Shown here: piece by piece, positions 43,821-57,600 of the stretch
Numbering within the stretch: the first letter of the stretch is position 1
Layout: each line of letters starts with the position of its first letter
DNA from: Hydractinia symbiolongicarpus
Lineage: Eukaryota > Cnidaria > Hydrozoa > Anthoathecata > Hydractiniidae
Length of the DNA stretch: 64,000 bases
NCBI RefSeq assembly: GCF_029227915.1
Contig: NC_079884.1
Location: 16,370,001-16,434,000 of the forward strand
Direction: 5' to 3'
The notes under the pieces: generated by a model
Told to the model about the DNA's origin: nothing
The model's input: only the letters and a program-made list of their open reading frames with translations
Database searches by the model: none
Translations under genes and position numbers: made by a program

Positions 43821-43938
43821 ACTAAAGGTGCAGTCTAGTGCGCAGTAACAGTATGCTTACTGCGCACTAAAGGTGCAGTCTAGTGCGCACTAGCAGAATG
43901 TCTAGTGCGTACTAGAAATATTTCCAGTGCGCACTAGG
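43821..43938. repeat. cluster of CTAGTGCGCACTAG-type palindromes
   Basis: A 24-base direct repeat (43821-43844 and 43866-43889) is overlaid by a 13-bp hairpin (43836-43848 with 43857-43869). The perfect 14-base palindrome CTAGTGCGCACTAG (43880-43893) and the close variants CTAGTGCGTACTAG (43902-43915) and CCAGTGCGCACTAGG (43924-43938) follow. Confidence 0.9.
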
Positions 43939-45645
43939 GTTTCTCGTGTACATTTAAAGTATATTATATCGTTTCTTGCCATGCAAAAACATTTTAAAAA
44001 CTGTAATCATGTGTGCCAAAGAAACCAGCCCTGTGCATCCTTTTTTCTTAAGTTTGCGGTACAAAAATATAGATGTAGGCTTTTTTATTAACAGAATTTT
44101 AATATTTTATTTTGGTTATCTTTTACGCCGATTTTTTTACGCTTATTAAAAATGATCAATTAAAATTCTTAAAAAACATAAAAATTCACGATGGCCAGCA
44201 GCAGAATGAGCACGATGTACTTAAAATCTTCCAAAGATTTAAGACCATAAAAACCAAGGTCCTTTTCTCAAAGACTTTTCTGAGACTTTCTTCGCCTTGC
44301 GGAACAAACCTTTAACTGCACTTTCTTTAGACTTCAAATGGAGGTATATTTATTAACAAACATTTTTTCTTTTACGAAACATTTTAATTCATCATGTATT
44401 TCTCTCACTTTTTTCTTTCCCTTTTTATTTCTTAAATATTCTATGTTTCCAAACACAAACTTTTTTCTTAACCAATCTCCACAACAGCCATGTTTGCTCG
44501 CATTTTATTTACGCTACTACCATAAGTTCAAAATAGAAACTTAGTTGGAAATATACGCCCTCCCACCCTCCCGCCTGCACATTTTTTTTGTTGAATGGAA
44601 GTTTAAAGTTATATAATTTCAATTAAAAGTGGAATTCAGTTTCGCATTCTTTAGAGATAATTTCAAAGCAAGCTGTATCAAAATTTTCATTAGTTTGTTT
44701 TGTTTTTCTTTTTAAGAAATTTCTTTCATTGATTAATGCTCGACCACGTCTTTTCAATTTTCTTATGTCGTTAAAATTGTTTACCTAGCCTGTGAAACGC
44801 TTTGTGCGAAAAAATACAATTGTTCGACCTTCTTTGAGCAAAAAAGCGGTTTTTATTTGCAGTCAAGGGATTCTGACTTTGCGTATTGTAAAAACAAGGA
44901 GGTTTTTAAACCACCTTGGTAAGAAGTGACGTCATTCAAGCGGGCAATTTTCAAACTTTTGCAAGACGAGTTCTCAGAATTCTTAATGAAAATAAACCTT
45001 ACCTGACCTGAATTGATAGAAGCATCCTTATCCCTAACGCAATAGCAGATTGTCAAAAAATGACAAGAGTCTGGGAACGGGTGTGATAAGTGAGACATTT
45101 TGAGAGTTTTTGACACCATTAGCAATCACTTCTTCAAAATTTTAACACAGTGTTTTATAAAGGGTTTATACTTTTTTCCAACTTACCATTTTTCTACCTT
45201 TGACACAAGAAACGACGACTATTTTATCTCGTCTTAAGAAACGTTCTTGTTGGCTTTTAACCATTTGCTTATTTTTTTTCTTTTATAGAAAGGATCTGGG
45301 CGCTAATATCAATGAGAAAGTCAGACTACATACAATGCGATTGAACAGTTTTCCTTTGACTCTTCTTTTGTTTGTGCATCAATGCAACAAACCACGAATA
45401 ACAACCAGGCTTTATTAACCTTTTTCGACTTTTATTTTTAAGTCCTATGGAAAGCCACCTGCCGGATTTATAAGAAGAAGAAATAAGAAAGAAAGAAAGA
45501 ATATATATTTTCCCAAACGTGCATTAATTTAAAATTCCTTTTTTATATTGAGCGAAGAAGAAATTTTGATTTGCTATCCTATATGTCAGGTTGTAATGAA
45601 GCTACGAAGGAAAACTGGTAGAATAACACATGATACAAATCTAAA
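43939..45645. other. upstream region of the glutamate receptor gene, no gene recognised
   Basis: AT-rich, with no supported coding frame. It presumably holds the receptor's promoter and 5' untranslated region, but no element could be assigned. Confidence 0.4.
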
Positions 45646-48600
45646 ATGGTAGATACAGTTAAATATGGGTTAAAATGTTTACTGTTTTATTTCTCGATAG
45701 AAGTATGTATGGCGTATAATGTTACAATTCTTTATGATAAATGTTTCGAAAAAGACATTAAATATTTGCGCTCTAGTTTAGCACTTAACAATTTAACATT
45801 GAGCAATGTTAGATACAGAGAGGTATCAAAAAATGATACTTTACAGAACTTGACAAAGTTGATGTTCAGTGAAAACGATTTTATTTTCTCATTTTTTAAA
45901 AGACACGCACCGGCAGGTGATTTACAAAGAAATCATGTGGCATTTGGCACATCTTTGTTTGAGCTAGTAAGTTATTTTGAAAGCTGGTGTTTTAAATCTT
46001 TGGGTTCCTAATGTTATGTTGAAACAAGTAATTTAAAACCTCCGTCCCAAGGCCTTTCTTTCCTTTTTTTATCAGAGACGACCTTTTTGATAAAATTTAC
46101 TAGTTGCTATAAACATTGCACTAAAATGTTTAATACCCTGGGGAATGAGTATTTTCTTTTTCATAGTATGCCCCTTGTTGGTGAATATAGCCGTGACCAT
46201 AACTTGATGACATTCCGGTAAAAGCGCTTTGCAATTAATAGACGGTTCCAATGGTTGAAACACACTAAGATGGAGAGATATAATCAGCAACTTCACTTTT
46301 TACAGTTTTACAAGATTCATTCACTAAGTATAGCTCTTCTTTTTCATAGGGTGCATGGGTCAATAATACGGAATTCGCATCGTGCATTAAGTACACGCAG
46401 TCATACAGAAGTATTTTGATTTCACTAGTTTACAGTGTCTTTTTAAAAGGTGTTGTATTAATATCGGATGAAAGTCATTGCTCAAAACACTTCTCAGACA
46501 ATCTCATGAAGGACCTTCGCAAGGCTGAAAGAAACAATAAAGTCAATCTAAATTTACACCATGTAAAGTTAACGTTGCATCCAAGACACAGAGAGGAGTT
46601 AAAAGAACAGTTTTATATCTTGAAAACATCTGAAGTAAGTTTAGTTATACTGTTGAGTGCTCATGAGAACATGCAAGATGTTTTTCGTCATGCTAGCTAT
46701 TTTGATTTAACTGGTCCCGCTCAAGTTTGGCTAATACCAAACTACAAGGATGGAGTGTCTTCATCGTTTATTCCTTTGAGAATAATCTCCTTCTCGGAGG
46801 ATGAAGATGATATTATAGTCCGCCCGTACATGAAGTTAACGACCACTATACCTCGGTTGCTGGCGATGTACGATGGATACATGAATACATGCATAGCGTA
46901 AGTGCTTTGTTTCTTTTATAATAATAATAATGATAATAATCCAATAACATTCCATGCTTGAAACTTTAAATGGAAGCGGCCTTGATGTCTTGCAAAGAGA
47001 GACAAAAATAAAAGTTTTTTTATTTCCACGTATTGTTTCTTTGGGCAAAAAAAATAACCATTGATAGGATACGAATATTTCCGCGAAAAAACGAACCAAA
47101 AATTGAGATTATATTTCTAATCACTTTTTTTCTGATCCTATTTTAGTTCTCACCCCTCGTGTATACTTTCGAAGTTATATGAAACAATTCAACTGAACGA
47201 GCATTACGTGGAAGAAGAGCTGCACATGACAGTACGCTATCGCAATCTTGCCGAAGGAGACTATTGGACGTCGGTTCATGCTGAGCTCAAAAAGAATCAA
47301 TTTATTATTCAACACAACACTATCCCAATATTGAGGTCTGTTTCTGGTAAGAAAGTTGATTAAGTTTTTTCTTTTGTTTTTTCAACGGTGCGAAAATGCA
47401 TTTGTCTTAACAACACACCTATGTGATTTTATATAACACTTTTATCTCCAGTTCGAAAAATGATTTATTTGCAAGTGTAGACAAAAATTGATAATGTGTC
47501 AACTATACTCATCACTCGGTTTATAGCAGTTATGTGGAAACTAAGTCAGCAATAAAAAGAGAAACAAAGCAATCATGCTATATGCTATGAATTATTTGTT
47601 GTAATTCTTTTGTACAAATTCGTTACTTTATTAGTTTTACTTGTTTCACTTTAAGAAATAAGTTTATTTTCTTTATTGTGATTATGTACCTAAGATAGTC
47701 TCTTCAGTTCCTATTTGTACTGTTATTAATGAGGGTCCTAGTGCATTTAAAGTCCTCATTTGAGTTACGAAAGTCGTGCGCAAGCACAGCAACCTTCTAA
47801 CTAGACAACTGTGCTTTAATAAAGGCATGACTCGGTTGGGGTTTGTACCCACAAACTTCGCACTGGAAGCGAACGTTCTATTACAAGGTCACCGGTCAGT
47901 AAAAATGAAGTGTTGCAGGGTTTGCTAATTATTTTCACATTAAAAAAGCTGTTGCACGCATAAAAACAAAACAAACAATAAAAAACCTGTCGATTTGAAC
48001 ACAATCCAATCTTAATAAATCAATTAAAACATGGTTGAAATCTGCCGATGCTAGAAAAACAAGAAACTGAGACGGTTTAATCACTCACAACTGCCAGGAG
48101 GCCATTCTGACCTTCTGCCAGTTAAAATAAGAAACTTTTCAACTATTTACGCTTTTGTGTGAATGTTCTATCATAAGGGGTAGCAGCAGTACTTGCATAT
48201 AGAGGGTGATGTCACATTAAAAAAAGATATCAATAATATTATATATAACCGTTTTTCTTTCAATAAATTATTTAAAAAAAAACATGAATAACAAAACAAC
48301 ATACCCAATTGACTATATAATAAAAACAAAGATATAACACTAGGTAAAGCGAAAAAATTGATTCCTGTAAAACCCAATATGCAAGTCCTGTTTGTACCAT
48401 TGGCACATAATACTGCGATTTGAAGTATATATATAACAAATTTGCAAATGAGGAAGAAATATCACTTATGAAAGGCGTGGGGGAATTTATAAAAAGTAGC
48501 AGCTTGGATGTGATTCTCAAAAATCTTTACAAACATATCGGAATAGAAGTAGCGGCAGGAAAAAAGTTAAAAACAGGTACTTCGGACTTCAATCCTGAAA

Positions 48601-51600
48601 AATTGGGTTATTTAATACAACAATAAACGTTAAAACTGATATAAAGGAGCTGACGGCTATTCTGATAAACCTCGATATCGATATTATATAAAAAATTAAT
48701 ATATATGCACAAAACTAGTCGTTAGCCCGTGGAAAAATCCACAGGTTCGCCCGTCCTTTATATATCGCATTTCGTGTTTTTCCACTGTGAGATACACTGG
48801 AATTATTTCAAAAGTCTGTTTTACTAATGATCTAATACGGATGTTATACGCTATACGCTTAAGGCTCTATACTAAATAATATAAAAGTTGCTAGCTATGC
48901 AGGTTATTTCACTTCGATTTAAAGAATCTCAATAACATAAATGCAAAACTCTGGACTTCATTGGCGATAGATTTGTGACATAACCAACAATGTTGTTGTC
49001 TATCATAAAGTGAAACTTTGTGTTTAGCTACAATTATTTGATTGATGTCAACACTGTGGGGGTGAAGAATCATCTGAAATGACAAATTTCAAGATGATTG
49101 TATCATCATAATGAAGATACAAAACCATTTGCAATACTGGTATAAACTTTAAAGATAGAATAACATGGATAAAAAAATATAATCAAAGTCTGCAGAGAAT
49201 GAATTTCCAAAATGCTACTAATTTAGCTAGCTTAAGTTCCTTAAATGATGCAATCACAATGTTTTAAGCTCCAAAATGATATGAAATCAATGTAAAACCA
49301 TAGTTGAAAGACTAAGATAAGGACTAAATACATACATGAAAATACAAAACAAGTAACCAGTAACCAGCGTAATAACAACCAATATGTGCGACAAGACCCA
49401 AAGTTTTATACGGAAAGCAAAAGAAGCACCTTTTGCGCAAAAATTAATAAACGGCGCGCCATCAAACAACTTTTCGTTCCTGAAGTTGCGTTTCAAACAC
49501 TAGCCACCTATAAGGTGTAAGTCAATAACTTGTAAAGGAATATGAAATAGGTTTATCTTAAGCAAGACTTAACTACACTATAATAAATGCAACATAATGA
49601 GCACTAGATCTTAAGACATTCTTTAAAAAATCAATGTCGACCCGCCTTATAAATAAAACTTTTACCGCCTCGGCAAGTTTCTCATGTAATCTCGCACATG
49701 ATTTGGCTCCGCGTTAAAGATTCACCGATGTGTTGATTTTTTTCCGGAGACGAAGAAAGGCCAAACCAAACACACATTCCTGCGGATTGTGTGAAAAAAC
49801 AAATCGTTTTTAATGCGGTGGTGTAGATAGACGATTTATATATGGACGTGTTTTCTCTTGACTGTGCGAAAAAGTTGTAAAATGAAAAAAAGCAAAATCA
49901 CAAAATATTTAATAACTTTGGTTAAAACCGTTATTAGATCAAGAAAACTCACTGGGTTGGAGTTTGTAGAGATACTATTGGTCCTACAAGGTCAATTTTG
50001 AAAATTAGGAGTGTGTCGCGATAATATTGGTCATTTTGAGTTTTTGCTCGTGATTTACTCATTTTTTCGAAAAAATAGTAAAATTGTATTTTTAAAGCAT
50101 CTTTGACATCTTGGAAACCAGTAAAAACTGTGATGAGTAAAATTTATTCAGAAATGAGTAAGTAATGAGCGATTTAGTCACAAGCCTAACTTTTTCGAAA
50201 ACATGCAATAATCACTCTTAAAACATTATAGCGATTTGAAAATTTGGCAGAATAAATTGTCTGACTATGCTTTTTTCATTCAAATCAAAGTTGGCAACAG
50301 AATTAATGAGTACTTCGAGATAAATGTGGTCTTTGAATAAATAATTTTTGGTGAATTATAACTTTGAAATTTTTATTAAATAACAATTTAGAAATTTGGA
50401 TAAATAATAATTAGGAACATATAATACTTATTTACAATGATAAATTTTCGTTCAAAAGAGTGAATTATGATGTTATTGGTCTTTAAAATTCATAAAATCT
50501 AGGTTCAATATCCTACGCTAGAAGCGAAAAACAGGACGTAGATAATTTCAATGAAATAATAAGAATCAGTTATACGATTCAATATTCAAATTCGATATAG
50601 GGTGTGCAAATGTTTAGTATAGTATTCTGTTTATGACTTATTTAAGAGTAATTTGAGATTAACTTAGTCCAAGGCAAAATTGTAAAAATTTACGATGCTC
50701 TTAAAACAAGTTCCACATAGATATCCTTTGGCATACAAAGGCTGTCATGATCAATATCAACGAAAGCTTCAAACACTTCAACAGGATCACAAAGAACATC
50801 TCCAGGAACTATGCTGAATCTTTTCAAAGCCATATTGCGAGACCTGTCAGACTTCAGATAGTTTCCTCTCAAGAAACACTCGCCAGAATTAATGGAGTGT
50901 CCGTAACGATCCCTCATTACATCAGTTGCAACTCCTTTTTCAATCACTTTAATAAAATAAATTGGCTCACAGGAGTTGAATGAGATTACGGCAATAAAGC
51001 ATAGAATCGAAACAAATTCAAAAAAGGGTTGACCACGATCTCGTTTTTCATCCAGGTAACAGTCATCATCGTTTTCTACGGATTCCTCAACTTTATCCAT
51101 TTGACTCTCATCAGGACCATCTACTCTCAAACATGCATCAAACTCTAAATTTAAACAGTTACCACAATCACATAAGAATTCTTTCATATATACAGAATTC
51201 TCATTAGGCTTGTATTCAAACAGATGCATTGCCATACAACCATCGATCTTCCGTTCAACTCTCGCCATGCGCTTTTTGTCATCTTGCTTTTGACTGACGA
51301 CTGTGTAACTCATTCTGGGATCTTTCCGGATATCGAGATAGTCACGAATCGCTTGGCTGTCGACAAACCAAACGTCCAAACCAATGATGTCTCGTCTTAA
51401 TATAGATTTAACTCCGAAGGCGGACATGGCATCAATTAGCCCTTTACCGTGACCTGCTGCTCCGTACAGACGAATTATGCGTACATCGTACTTGTTGGCA
51501 AGAGAATGGTATGAATGAAAAGCCCATTTATTTTTATATTGAGTGGGAGCGTTATCGCTTTTAATGATAACTGTTTCATTTCGGATTTCCCAACGATCAA

Positions 51601-54600
51601 AAATATCCTCAAGGACTTCAAAAACGAAAGATGGGTCGTGAGTTGTATCGTCACTCAAATGATACACAAATTTGTTTTCTCCGGGTTCAACAATGGAACA
51701 ATGTAAGGCGTACTGTTTCCCAGAAAAATGCGCTTCTTGTACCTCGTGTTTGGTTTTGATGGCAATGTTCTCTGAAAAATCCATTTCAATGTACCTGCTC
51801 CCTTCGTGTCGTTCTCTGATTTTTGGAATAACTGTTGCGGTATTCTGTACATGTTGGCGATGTTTGAGATAGGCTGGACCGAGAGCGATGAGTTGCTCCA
51901 CTATTTCCGATACATTGTGCTTTTTGTCAAGACGTGTTGTTCTCTCGTAGCTCTTTTCGACACCATTCTTGACATAGATTTCCGTCTTCTTTCCAAAACT
52001 GTAATAAGATGTCTCCTTCAGCGAGGTGAATTCCGGATGAAGCTTTTCGAGATCTTCTGATGACAATGAAGCTTTTAAACTGAGAAACTCCGTGACAGAG
52101 TTTAGCTGTTTTAAACATTCTGTTTTTCGGAAATTGTTGATTCCTTTCAATAAAAGATGGACATTTTGGCATTTGATACAAAGACACGACTCCTTTTCTC
52201 GTTCTGTAGGTGGGCCGATATAGAATGGTCGATATTTGTAGAAAGTGGAGAACGAACACTTCAAATCCTGGTGAATTTTATTAAAATCCTTGAAGAGTTG
52301 ACGAACAGGTTTTGTGTATATTCGGCGATGGGCTCTGATATACGTTTTAGTACTGCCGGTCTTTTTCAGAATGATCTGTTTCTCCTCTACACTGTCATCA
52401 GTAATACAAGCTAAATGTTTGAAATCTTTTAAATAACGAAACTTACCGATTCTGCTTTCATTTCGTCCGGAATCAGTTGTCGGGATGGAGACTTCTTCGT
52501 TCAACCAGTAATTGTAGATTCGTTGAAGATTTTCCATAGGGATTGAATAGCGAGCTTTGTGTTGATGTTTGTAGTTAGTTAAAATTGATTTTAGTCTGTA
52601 AGGCTTGTAATCCAAACTTTTAGCAATCCACCTAATAAAGCATTCGTTATCAAGGGCCTCTCCGAAGGTTTCGTCCAAAAACTTTGCTGCCGTATGTTTA
52701 TAAAATCGGCTATTTAAATCGCATTTCAATTTCGAGAGAACGGATTCCTTGAATTGACGCTCAAACATGTTGTCACGTTTTTCAGCCAATCTGGCAAGTT
52801 CGACGCCGATTGATGTGGTTGTGTCGTTCATGTCATAAGTGTCGTTATTCCGGATGGGTGATAGAGGAATGGACAGTGTGAGTGAATCATTATTCTCGTC
52901 AACTGTTGCGTTATGCGGTACTAAATTTTCAGGTTCAAACGGAGGAATGCTCGACGATGTTGGTTCACGGATCTCAAAAACAGCATTTTGTTGGTCAACG
53001 AATGACATTTCCGTTTCGATTACATTACCATAACTGCTCATAAAAGAGACATTCATTACATCGGATATGGCTGATACGTTGGGATTTTGAGCTTCCGGTT
53101 GGCTTTCAGACTCTAGTGATAGAAATGTGGGTAGAGTAGCATCCTGGTCCTCCTCATTGTCTACATCAGGAGATTCATGATGTGGCTTAACGTGACGATC
53201 TCTGTTGAACTTTTGACCAAATGTCTTTCCGCAATACTCACATACTTTGTTCTGACTCATTTTCTGCTTCCGGACCATTACTTTTGTACACTCTTTCTTA
53301 TGGCGAACAATATTCCCTCTAAATTTCGATCGTAAGGGACAATCAACCGTCGGACAAGCCCACAACTTTGCTTTCTCATCATACAGAGGCTGTATTTTTC
53401 TGTTTTTCCCAAGTGTTACTGGTTGATAGTTGAATCTCTTCTCGTGTTTATTTCTGTTGCTCATATCACTGAATTGTTTCTTGCATGAGTCATCGCGACA
53501 AAAATAAAACTTTGCTTTACTGACTGGCGCCATCTCAAACTTTCAGACAATGAAGTTTGAATGAAACTTTCTTTCTTTTTAATCCCACGCGCGCCAAAAC
53601 ACTGTTTCGATTTAAAAAAACATTCGATTCAGAAAGTAAACATTCGATTTGATCTCGTAAAACAATGCAATGTCTTCAAATAAATGCGAAAGGAAAGTAA
53701 AGTGACGCAAGTTCAGTACACATGGTTTGTGGCTTTATTGGCTTTATTTATTAGTACTTTTTTAACATGACATGTGCCATTTAATGGCTTGTTCAGGTAT
53801 ACTTTCACTAGAGATTTTCAGATGACCTTTCTAATCTTTTTCTCCTCTTAAAAATAATTCTTATACATTTCATAAATATTTTCACTTTATTAATTTACTT
53901 TTACTTTTTAAATCATTAACGCGGCTTGTCTAACGCAAACTGTTAGAAATTGGATCTTTTTTTAATTTAAATACTTCCGCATCAAAGTGAAATCTAGCTA
54001 AATTCTATCATGAAAACAAGGACTTGAACTTTCACGTACCACTCCTCGTGGAGTCGAATTTGTTAATAACACTGGCCTTTACTGATATTGAAAATTCTTC
54101 TTAGTAACAGTTTCTGAAACACTTTCGGGCGAAATTTGGAGTAGTTCTTGAAAAGATAAGTCCTTAACAGCGCCTTAACGAAAAAACCATTTTAATCTTC
54201 GATCACTCTTTATTTTCTACGTTTTCCGTCCTGGATTATCTTTAGGATAGCCAATATCATGTTTTGAGACATTTCTATTTCGGTATCGACGAGTAAATTC
54301 AGATATAACAGTCAAATTGCCTTCTAGTACGCTTTTTTATGTCGAAAAATTAAAAGGACCATATTTATCCTCAGGCACTCTTTAACCTTGTGAAATCAAG
54401 TCAAATCCAACAATTGTATACCTTAAAGTGAAGCTGCTGAAGAAAATCATGAAATTCTTAAGAGTACTCTAAGATAATAGCAAAAATGATGTTTACGTTA
54501 AAATCGGAAAAAGACTAATTGATGATGAAATACTCTTAATATTTGAATTTTTTTTTACTTTATTCTACATTCAAGACCAGTTGAACCATTTTCCGAAATT

Positions 54601-57600
54601 TCGAGCCATAAAAAAGGAGACTTCAAGGTTCCAAAAATTAAGATGACTTTTTTTACCTTTGCAGCTAAGGACTAAAACGTATTTTAAACTACTCCTGACT
54701 TTAGACGTAATTTTCTCTCAGTCTACTTATCATATAAAACTGTAATTTTCATATTTTGAAAGAAAAATCTTATCTTAATTCGCCATTAAAATGGAATTCT
54801 TCTTGGATTTAGAGACTGCTACGATATTTTAGATTAAGTGAGAGATATAAAAATCTCCACTTTTCGCACAGTCAAGAAAAAACACGTCCATATAGATATC
54901 GAAGTTCGGAGCCGTATGTAACACAAAACACGCATTCAAAGAGAGTTAGTATCAACACGAGATAGCTGTATTATTTTGTTTTGTCTTGTTTTATACCGTA
55001 AATAATCGATTAAGCCCCCACTCCAGAATACCCCTTCCGAATAAGCCCCCTTCCCCAAAACCCATTTTGACCATAAGCCCCCTTCCCGAATAAGCCCCCA
55101 TGGGGGCTTATTCGAATTCACAGTAATTTCAATATAGTTGATAGGGACTGAGAAAATACTACTGTAAACAATTGATTAAATGGTATTTATTTCGCAGGTT
55201 GAGGTATTAATAACACTCGTGTTTATAATATCCAATTCAAAGTTAGGGTGTTTTTCTTTTTTTTTCTTTCAACGCAGATTGTTAGCTTGGGATACATATG
55301 AGTGTCATTTAATGCCAGTTTTCGGAGCATGTCTTAAATCTAAAAAGATTGAACCGTTTTGGTCCCTGGAGGTTGCACTTAATATATTCAGGCGCCGGAT
55401 GTTAGTTGGAACAAGCCGTTTAAAGCATATTGCACAGAGAAATACGATGAATGGCTTGAAACCGTCGGAATTCATCAATGTTGTGTGTATTAAAATCGTT
55501 GTTTTTATTTTTTAGCACACTAGATTTTTGCATAATTTTATAAGCCCCCTCCCATTTAACCCCCCCCCCCCCCCCCCCCCCGAATAAGCCCCCTCCCCCA
55601 AAACCAATTTTGACAAATAAGCACCCGGGGGCTTAATCGATCATTTACGGTATGTGCGTGAAAAACAGCTTTTTTATTGTTTTTAGTGTGAAAATAATTA
55701 CCTAAACACGCAATACGTGGTTTCAGCTCCTCTGTTTACACTAAGGAGACCTGGATATTAAGTTATTAAAAATAGCTAATACTTCTCACGTTATAGGTGA
55801 CAAAGTTCGAAGGTTTTTGCGTGCTGTTACGATACTTGATAGCCCATACACGATCGAAGAAACTCATATGCTCGATCCAGTCCAGCAGTCATGTAAAGTT
55901 GGAATCATATGTCGGAAACCAGTTTCTGTTGCTGGCAATAAAAGTGTACATTACGAAGTGACGTGTTGCGTTGGTTTTGTTATTGAGTTTTTCCAAATAC
56001 TAATCGAAGAACTCAATCTTGACATCGACATGTATATCGTAGAGGATGGCAAATATGGTATATATCAAGACGGAGAATGGAATGGTTTGATCCGCGACGT
56101 TGAAAGCGGGAAAGCAGATATTGCCGTGGCTGGTTTGACAATAACTGGTGAACGATCAAGATTTATTGATTATACAGTCCCGTACATGGAGGCTCAAATG
56201 GGTATTCTTGTAAAACCACAAATTGTTAGACTGGAATTCTTAAATTGGGATTTTATAGCCCCTCTGTCGGGAGAACTGCAGCTAACCCTATGGGTGGTAG
56301 TTGTGGGTGCAATGGTGTTAAATTATATTTTTGAGAACAATCTATACGCGTTGAGCTTGACTGATTGTAAGTTTAAATTTCTCAAGTATTACCCAACGTT
56401 TGAAAGTATGACCTATATAAGCGGAGTGACGCTACAGAGAGATCTTGGTGGTGTGAATCCAGTTCGAGCCGGAGCAAGAGTGTCAGCCATTGTGTTTGCA
56501 TTTGGTATGGTAATCGTAGTAACGACGTATACAGCAGTTTTAGCTGCACAAAGCGTCCAAAACCAAGAGAAGAATCCTTTCCTAGGATCAAAAGACCCAA
56601 GGGTAAGCTCTTTTGTGTTAGTTTTTTTCTTTAAACTGCTACGCTGCATGCGTAATTTTCCTGGAATGGTCAACATAACATTGCATGGAATTTTTGTAGA
56701 AGATGCAACATCAAGGTGTTTACTAACTTACCCTATGTGCATGAAGCGATTTAAATTTTGTTGCTCCCAAACAGCTTTTCACTGAGCCAGCTGATACGCG
56801 ATCATAATTACTACTTCTGATTATTGTAATAAAATCATAAAATGTTTTTTAGATGAGAAATCCAACTAGCGAATTTACCTTCGGGACTATAAAAAGTAGC
56901 AGTTATGAAAGTTTCTTTCAAAATGGCGAAACAGAGATATTGAAACGCATGGGTAACTTCATGAAACCTTACAATGTGAAGAATACTGAAGAAGGATTTC
57001 AAAGAGTTAGTAATGGGTAAGCTCAGGGTGAAAAGGATTGATCCCGATTTGGTTCTAAACTGTTCTTACTTTCAATAGCCATAGCCTAATATGTAAAGTG
57101 ACGAATAGTGTTACTTTACAATATTTCCTCAAATCCTAATGAACAAATGTCATTTTATTTCTGATTTTAATTGTTTTAAGATTTATAAGTACAGTGGGAT
57201 TCCTCGAGCTTCTTTAATTTTTACTTACTTCCAATGAAGCTTGCCGAAACACTTTAAATGAAAGCAGGAAGGTAGGCTTAAACCTCCTCGATAAGAGAAA
57301 TATTACAATCATAACTATGATCTGACTAAACAAATGTAACGCTCTGTATGTCTTGTATTCACCAATGTCGTAAAAAAAATCAGACCTTTCCAATCATTCT
57401 CTAATATTTTTTCTGTCAAAAACACCTGGAAACGAGGCTAAATTATTAGCTACCTTTAATAACTAACTAAAAATTCTGACAGTAGTTTTTATATTAGAAC
57501 ACTACAGGCATTTTTGGATGATTATATGTTTTTGTTATGGTATGCATCACACGATCCGGACTGCAAGTTGCGATTAAAGAAGGACACAATGTTAGCTTCC

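Larger units (their letters stand above)
49839..54894 (-). mobile_element. 5.06-kb TIR transposon with one large intact gene
   Basis: Inverted repeats of 34 bases (49839-49872 and 54861-54894; outer half TATATGGACGTGTTTT) differ at one position. They enclose the intact 947-codon frame at 50690-53533. The spacing around the gene is about 0.8 kb on one side and 1.3 kb on the other. Flanking TA/AT could be a short target duplication, but the exact ends are uncertain. Superfamily unknown. Confidence 0.65.
47347..55796. other. 8.45-kb intron 3 of the glutamate receptor gene
   Basis: It starts GTAAGA and ends TATAG. It separates the amino-terminal domain exons from the S1/channel exons and carries three mobile-element insertions. 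A small frame at 48420-48626 (KGVGEFIKSSSLDVILKNLY) is of unknown meaning. Confidence 0.7.

Noticed and set aside
48420-48626. 68-codon frame as an extra receptor exon
   Set aside because: No match to the receptor family, and the exon 3 to exon 4 junction already keeps phase without it.
51515-53033. Plus-strand frames inside the 947-codon gene
   Set aside because: Antisense shadows of the long intact minus-strand frame.
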